From contig JAUYLM010000066.1 of NCBI GenBank assembly GCA_030698965.1, positions 1-14,656 on the forward strand: a stretch of DNA of 14,656 bases, in the 5' to 3' direction. A model generated the notes under the pieces. That model searched no databases. It was not told the origin of the DNA and saw only the letters and a list, made by a program, of their open reading frames with translations. Within the stretch, counting starts at the first letter, position 1. The number at the start of each line of letters is the position of its first letter. The DNA comes from a bacterium (GTDB lineage Bacteria; Patescibacteriota; Minisyncoccia; Phycocordibacterales; PALSA-1337). Below are positions 12,493-14,656 of the stretch, piece by piece. A program made the translations under genes and the position numbers.

Positions 12493-12681
12493 TTATTTCG
12501 CTGTTTTCCTCATATTAAGCTCGGTCATGATCCGGGCAATGTCCTTTTTAAGCGTCCGTCCAAGCTTAACGTTCTTCGTCTTGCTTCCCGTAGAACCGAA
12601 TCGAAAATTGCGAATACCCTCTCTCTTTTCTGCGATGAGCTTCATCAAATCTTTTGGTGTTTTATCCTTGTATTCCTTCAT
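12493..12681 (-). CDS. rpmC: 50S ribosomal protein L29 (uL29)
   Basis: A 62-residue, mostly helical basic protein: KDKTPKDLMKLIAEKREGIRNFRFGSTGSKTKN, then RTLKKDIARIMTELNMRK, matching the two-helix L29 hairpin. It lies near the exit of the nascent peptide tunnel beside L23. It is placed between rplP (20-base gap) and rpsQ (3-base gap), exactly as in the standard S10 operon. Confidence 0.94.
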   Translation of the reverse strand: MKEYKDKTPKDLMKLIAEKREGIRNFRFGSTGSKTKNVKLGRTLKKDIARIMTELNMRKTAK

Positions 12682-12701
12682 ATATTTGCATTATACCAAC
12701 G

Positions 12702-13133
12702 CTACATCATATTTCGGCTGATAGCCTTGGTCTTTACCGATATCTTGGTCCCCGCCTTTCTCAGGGCCTCAAGAGCTACCTTATCATCAACTCCGTCAAT
12801 TTCAAAGAGGACTCGCCCCGGCTTGACCTGCGCGACAAATCCCACCGGATCCCCTTTTCCCTTTCCAAGCTTCACTTCTGGAGGCTTCTGGGTATATGGC
12901 CTGTCAGGAAAAACGCGCACCCAGACCTTTCCTGACTTCGTGGCATATCGGGTCATGACCTTGCGAGCAGCCTCGATCTCATTTGAAGTAAGGCGTCCGT
13001 ATTGCAGAGCCTTCAATCCATAGGATCCGAAGGATATTTTTACTCCTCGCGTCTCAGGAGACGCCGCGAGTTTCTTCGCGTTCTTTCGTCCTGTGTGCCA
13101 CTTGCGGAATTTTACTTTCTTAGGAAATAACAT
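12702..13133 (-). CDS. rplP: 50S ribosomal protein L16 (uL16)
   Basis: A 143-residue L16. It starts MLFPKKVKFRKWHTGR with a few extra residues before VKISFGSYGLKALQYGRLTSNEIEAARKVMTRY. KVWVRVFPDRPYTQKPPEVKLGKGKGDPVGFVAQVKPGRVLFEIDGV holds the conserved centre. L16 organises the A-site and peptidyl-transferase surroundings. Its stop is TAG, which shows that TAG works as a stop codon in this genome. The gap after rpsC contains ATTTAAAT (13137-13144). Confidence 0.97.
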   Translation of the reverse strand: MLFPKKVKFRKWHTGRKNAKKLAASPETRGVKISFGSYGLKALQYGRLTSNEIEAARKVMTRYATKSGKVWVRVFPDRPYTQKPPEVKLGKGKGDPVGFVAQVKPGRVLFEIDGVDDKVALEALRKAGTKISVKTKAISRNMM

Positions 13134-13144
13134 GGTATTTAAAT

Positions 13145-13825
13145 TTATTTAATGGGATTCTTCATATCCTTCTCGAAGATTTGCCCTTTGTATATCCAAA
13201 CTTTTATTCCGATATCGCCGTATGTCATATGAGCCTTCTCTTTCGCGAAATCAATGTCCGCACGGAGAGTCTGCAGAGGGATCTGCCCCTTTTTCAAGTC
13301 TTCCTGGCGGGACATATCAGCGCCTCCAAGCCGTCCGGAAAGCTTGATCTTCGCTCCCTTCACCTCCCTGTTGGCAAGAACCTTCTCCAAGGTCTGCTTG
13401 AGAACTCTTCGGAAAGGAAGGCGCTTCTCAAGTCCCTCTGCCACTATCAGGCCTACAATGGCGGCATTGGACTCGGGATTTCTAACCTCCTCTATATCCA
13501 TTTTCAATTCCTGACCAGCCAGGCTGATCTCATTCTTCTGGAGAAGCTTTAGGATTTTCTCACGAAGCTTGACGGAACCGTCTCCGCTTCTTCCGATAAT
13601 CGTGCCGGGACGAGAGGATCTGATAATGATGTGAAGAGATTTCTGGTTTCTCTCTATCTGGACGTCTGAAAGGTAGAAAGCTCGCAGTTCTTTTTTCAAA
13701 TACTCTCGGATAAGGAGGTCAGCCTTGAGAGCATTCCTGTATCCTTTATTCACGCCGAACCAGCGACTTTTCCAGTCGCGGATAATTCCTAGTCTATGAG
13801 AATATGGGTGGACAGAATGTGACAT
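13145..13825 (-). CDS. rpsC: 30S ribosomal protein S3 (uS3)
   Basis: A 226-residue S3, normal length. The N-terminal domain (HPYSHRLGIIRDWKSRWFG) leads to a KH domain with the GxxG loop in RPGTIIGRSGDG (G78-R-S-G81). The C-terminal domain has KLSGRLGGADMSRQE, PLQTLRADIDFAKEKAHMTYGDIGIKVWIYKG. S3 lines the mRNA entry channel and helps unwind mRNA. It lies 4 bases after rplV. Confidence 0.97.
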   Translation of the reverse strand: MSHSVHPYSHRLGIIRDWKSRWFGVNKGYRNALKADLLIREYLKKELRAFYLSDVQIERNQKSLHIIIRSSRPGTIIGRSGDGSVKLREKILKLLQKNEISLAGQELKMDIEEVRNPESNAAIVGLIVAEGLEKRLPFRRVLKQTLEKVLANREVKGAKIKLSGRLGGADMSRQEDLKKGQIPLQTLRADIDFAKEKAHMTYGDIGIKVWIYKGQIFEKDMKNPIK

Positions 13826-13829
13826 ATGA

Positions 13830-14177
13830 TTATTTTTTCTTCTTTTCCTGTGTCGGAGCTAATACTAATAGGACATGGCTTGAACGCTTGTTAATGCGGG
13901 AAGCCGAGCCTCGCGCCCTGGGCATGCTCCTCTTCAAAGTAACTCCGGCATCAACCCTGAGTTCTTTTATCATCAAGCCCTCCTTCTCAAGATTATGATT
14001 GTTCTTTGCATTGGCGATGGCGGACTGTAAAAGCCCGTAGAGAGGATCGGCGGCTTTCTTGCTCAAAAAATTCAGCGTATCCAAAGCGCTGGAAACAGAT
14101 TTGCCTCGAACTAAGTTCGCCACGGAGCGGACCTTTCTGGGAGACTGTCTGAAATTTACAAGAGATGCTTTAATCAT
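13830..14177 (-). CDS. rplV: 50S ribosomal protein L22 (uL22)
   Basis: A 115-residue L22 with RQSPRKVRSVANLVRGKSVSSALDTLNFLSKKAA and the long beta-hairpin region ELRVDAGVTLKRSMPRARGSASRINKRSSHVLLVL. The hairpin tip reaches the nascent-chain tunnel constriction. Length and order (rpsS-rplV-rpsC) are standard. The upstream 17-base gap is A/T only apart from GC in one place, with no Shine-Dalgarno. It ends in a Lys run (KKKK). Confidence 0.97.
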   Translation of the reverse strand: MIKASLVNFRQSPRKVRSVANLVRGKSVSSALDTLNFLSKKAADPLYGLLQSAIANAKNNHNLEKEGLMIKELRVDAGVTLKRSMPRARGSASRINKRSSHVLLVLAPTQEKKKK

Positions 14178-14194
14178 AAAAAATTATTTTTGCA

Positions 14195-14539
14195 TTATTT
14201 CTTTGGAGCAGCCGTAGTTTCTTTTGCTGACTTTGCGGCGGTGATCTCCGCTTCTTTAGCCTTTGTCTCAATCTCCTTCTGCATCTTTCCTCCGTGCTTG
14301 ACGAACTTGCGCGTAGGCGAAAATTCACCGAGGCGGTGTCCAACCATTTCCTCGGTAACCAGAACCTCTATATGCTGCCTTCCATTGTAGACCCCGAAAA
14401 TAAAGCCCACCATTTCAGGAGAAATCTGGCTTCTTCGGTACCATGTCTTTATACCCCCTGTTTCTATGGGTTTCTATCCGACAATCTTCTTGAGAAGACG
14501 AACTTCGACATATGGACCTTTTTTAAGACTTCGTGACAT
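14195..14539 (-). CDS. rpsS: 30S ribosomal protein S19 (uS19), interrupted by in-frame TAG at codon 22
   Basis: From ATG 14539 the frame reads MSRSLKKGPYVEVRLLKKIVG, then TAG (14476-14474), then continues without a frame change as KPIETGGIKTWYRRSQ, ISPEMVGFIFGVYNG, EEMVGHRLGEFSPTRKFVKHGG and a 30-residue Lys/Ala/Glu-rich tail. All S19 landmarks are present on both sides of the stop, which falls in the loop where the family varies. S19 is required for 30S head function, so a null allele is not expected. A sequencing or assembly error, or a strain mutation such as CAG or AAG to TAG, is most likely; readthrough is possible but unsupported. An automatic gene caller would probably report only a truncated protein starting at the Met at 14413. 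First gene after the promoter at 14576-14603. Confidence 0.85.
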
Positions 14540-14575
14540 TTTTTTCGGTTTTTTTCTATTGTATAAAGCTTTGAA

Positions 14576-14603
14576 ATACTAGCAAATTGAGGGGTTAAGT
14601 CAA
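14576..14603 (-). promoter_or_regulatory. Promoter upstream of rpsS
   Basis: Minus strand: TTGACT (14603-14598), 16-base spacer, TAGTAT (14581-14576) preceded by TGC, the same extended -10 (TGCTAGTAT) as before rpsN. A second candidate, TTGCTA (14585-14580) with TACAAT (14563-14558), overlaps it. The leader to the rpsS ATG would be about 30 bases, purine-rich, with no Shine-Dalgarno. It means rpsS-rplE can be transcribed independently of any upstream ribosomal genes. Confidence 0.5.
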
Positions 14604-14618
14604 TAAGCAGGCTGTTTT

Positions 14619-14656
14619 CTATTTTCCGCTCTTATTTTTACCCACTCGTCGGCGGG
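14619..14656 (-). CDS. rplB: Possible C-terminal tail of 50S ribosomal protein L2 (partial)
   Basis: One minus-strand frame enters the window open and ends at TAG (14621-14619) after the codons for RRRVGKNKSGK. A short basic Arg/Lys tail is what the end of L2 looks like, and rplB is the gene that normally precedes rpsS. Only eleven residues are visible and another frame (ending at a TGA near 14602) is also open, so the call rests mainly on expected gene order. Confidence 0.35.
   Translation of the reverse strand, partial: RRRVGKNKSGK

Noticed and set aside
14195..14413. A separate 72-residue gene starting at Met 14413
   Set aside because: It is the C-terminal part of S19; the upstream codons to 14539 carry the S19 N-terminus in the same frame, broken only by one TAG.
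1..14656. UGA recoding to glycine as in Gracilibacteria/SR1
   Set aside because: TGA ends adk and the small membrane protein exactly at ATGA overlaps with the next start, so it acts as a stop.
1..14656. CRISPR array, tRNA, insertion sequence or phage genes
   Set aside because: No regularly spaced repeats, no cloverleaf with CCA-type end, no transposase or phage-like protein seen on either strand.

Overview
The window looks like a chromosomal segment of a Patescibacteria / Candidate Phyla Radiation bacterium, most likely Parcubacteria-like. It holds the core of the S10-spc ribosomal protein cluster in the usual order. There is no rpmD (L30) between rpsE and rplO, and absence of L30 is a known CPR trait. 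Genes are tightly packed with frequent ATGA or longer overlaps, and intergenic spacers are AT-rich with almost no Shine-Dalgarno sequences. TAG and TGA both serve as ordinary stops (TAG ends rplP and rplT, TGA ends adk), so the standard bacterial code fits and the UGA-recoding CPR lineages do not. The lineage is inferred from these traits and not from any database search.

Layout. Positions 1-91 (-) hold the first codons of a small membrane protein, divergent from a phospholipase D / cardiolipin-synthase-like gene at 124-1218 (+). A good promoter overlapping the end of that gene drives infC-rpmI-rplT (1264-2337, +); infC lacks an ATG start. Convergent with it, and overlapping it at the stop codons, is a minus-strand pair: a small YjdF/DUF2238-like membrane protein (4057-3677) coupled by ATGA to a beta-CASP metallo-beta-lactamase RNase (3680-2334).

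The 250-base gap at 4058-4307 is a compact RNA locus on the minus strand: a TATAAT promoter, a roughly 117-nt RNA closed by a 16-position helix with two internal hairpins, and an intrinsic terminator whose sequence also contains the promoter of the next pair of genes. I do not recognise the RNA family; its topology resembles 6S RNA but it is shorter.

From 14656 down to 4308 everything except one gene is on the minus strand: (tail of rplB?)-rpsS-rplV-rpsC-rplP-rpmC-rpsQ-rplN-rplX-rplE, then a break, then rpsN-rpsH-rplF-rplR-rpsE-rplO-secY-adk-map-ndk. The break (10118-11075) carries a plus-strand six-helix membrane protein, a shared terminator, a 26-bp inverted repeat, and a new promoter with a structured leader for rpsN. 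The products work together as ribosome components, the Sec channel through which new membrane proteins pass, and two housekeeping nucleotide kinases plus the aminopeptidase that trims nascent N-termini.

The two most notable observations are the uncharacterised RNA locus at 4091-4287 and an in-frame TAG at codon 22 of the otherwise intact rpsS (S19) gene.
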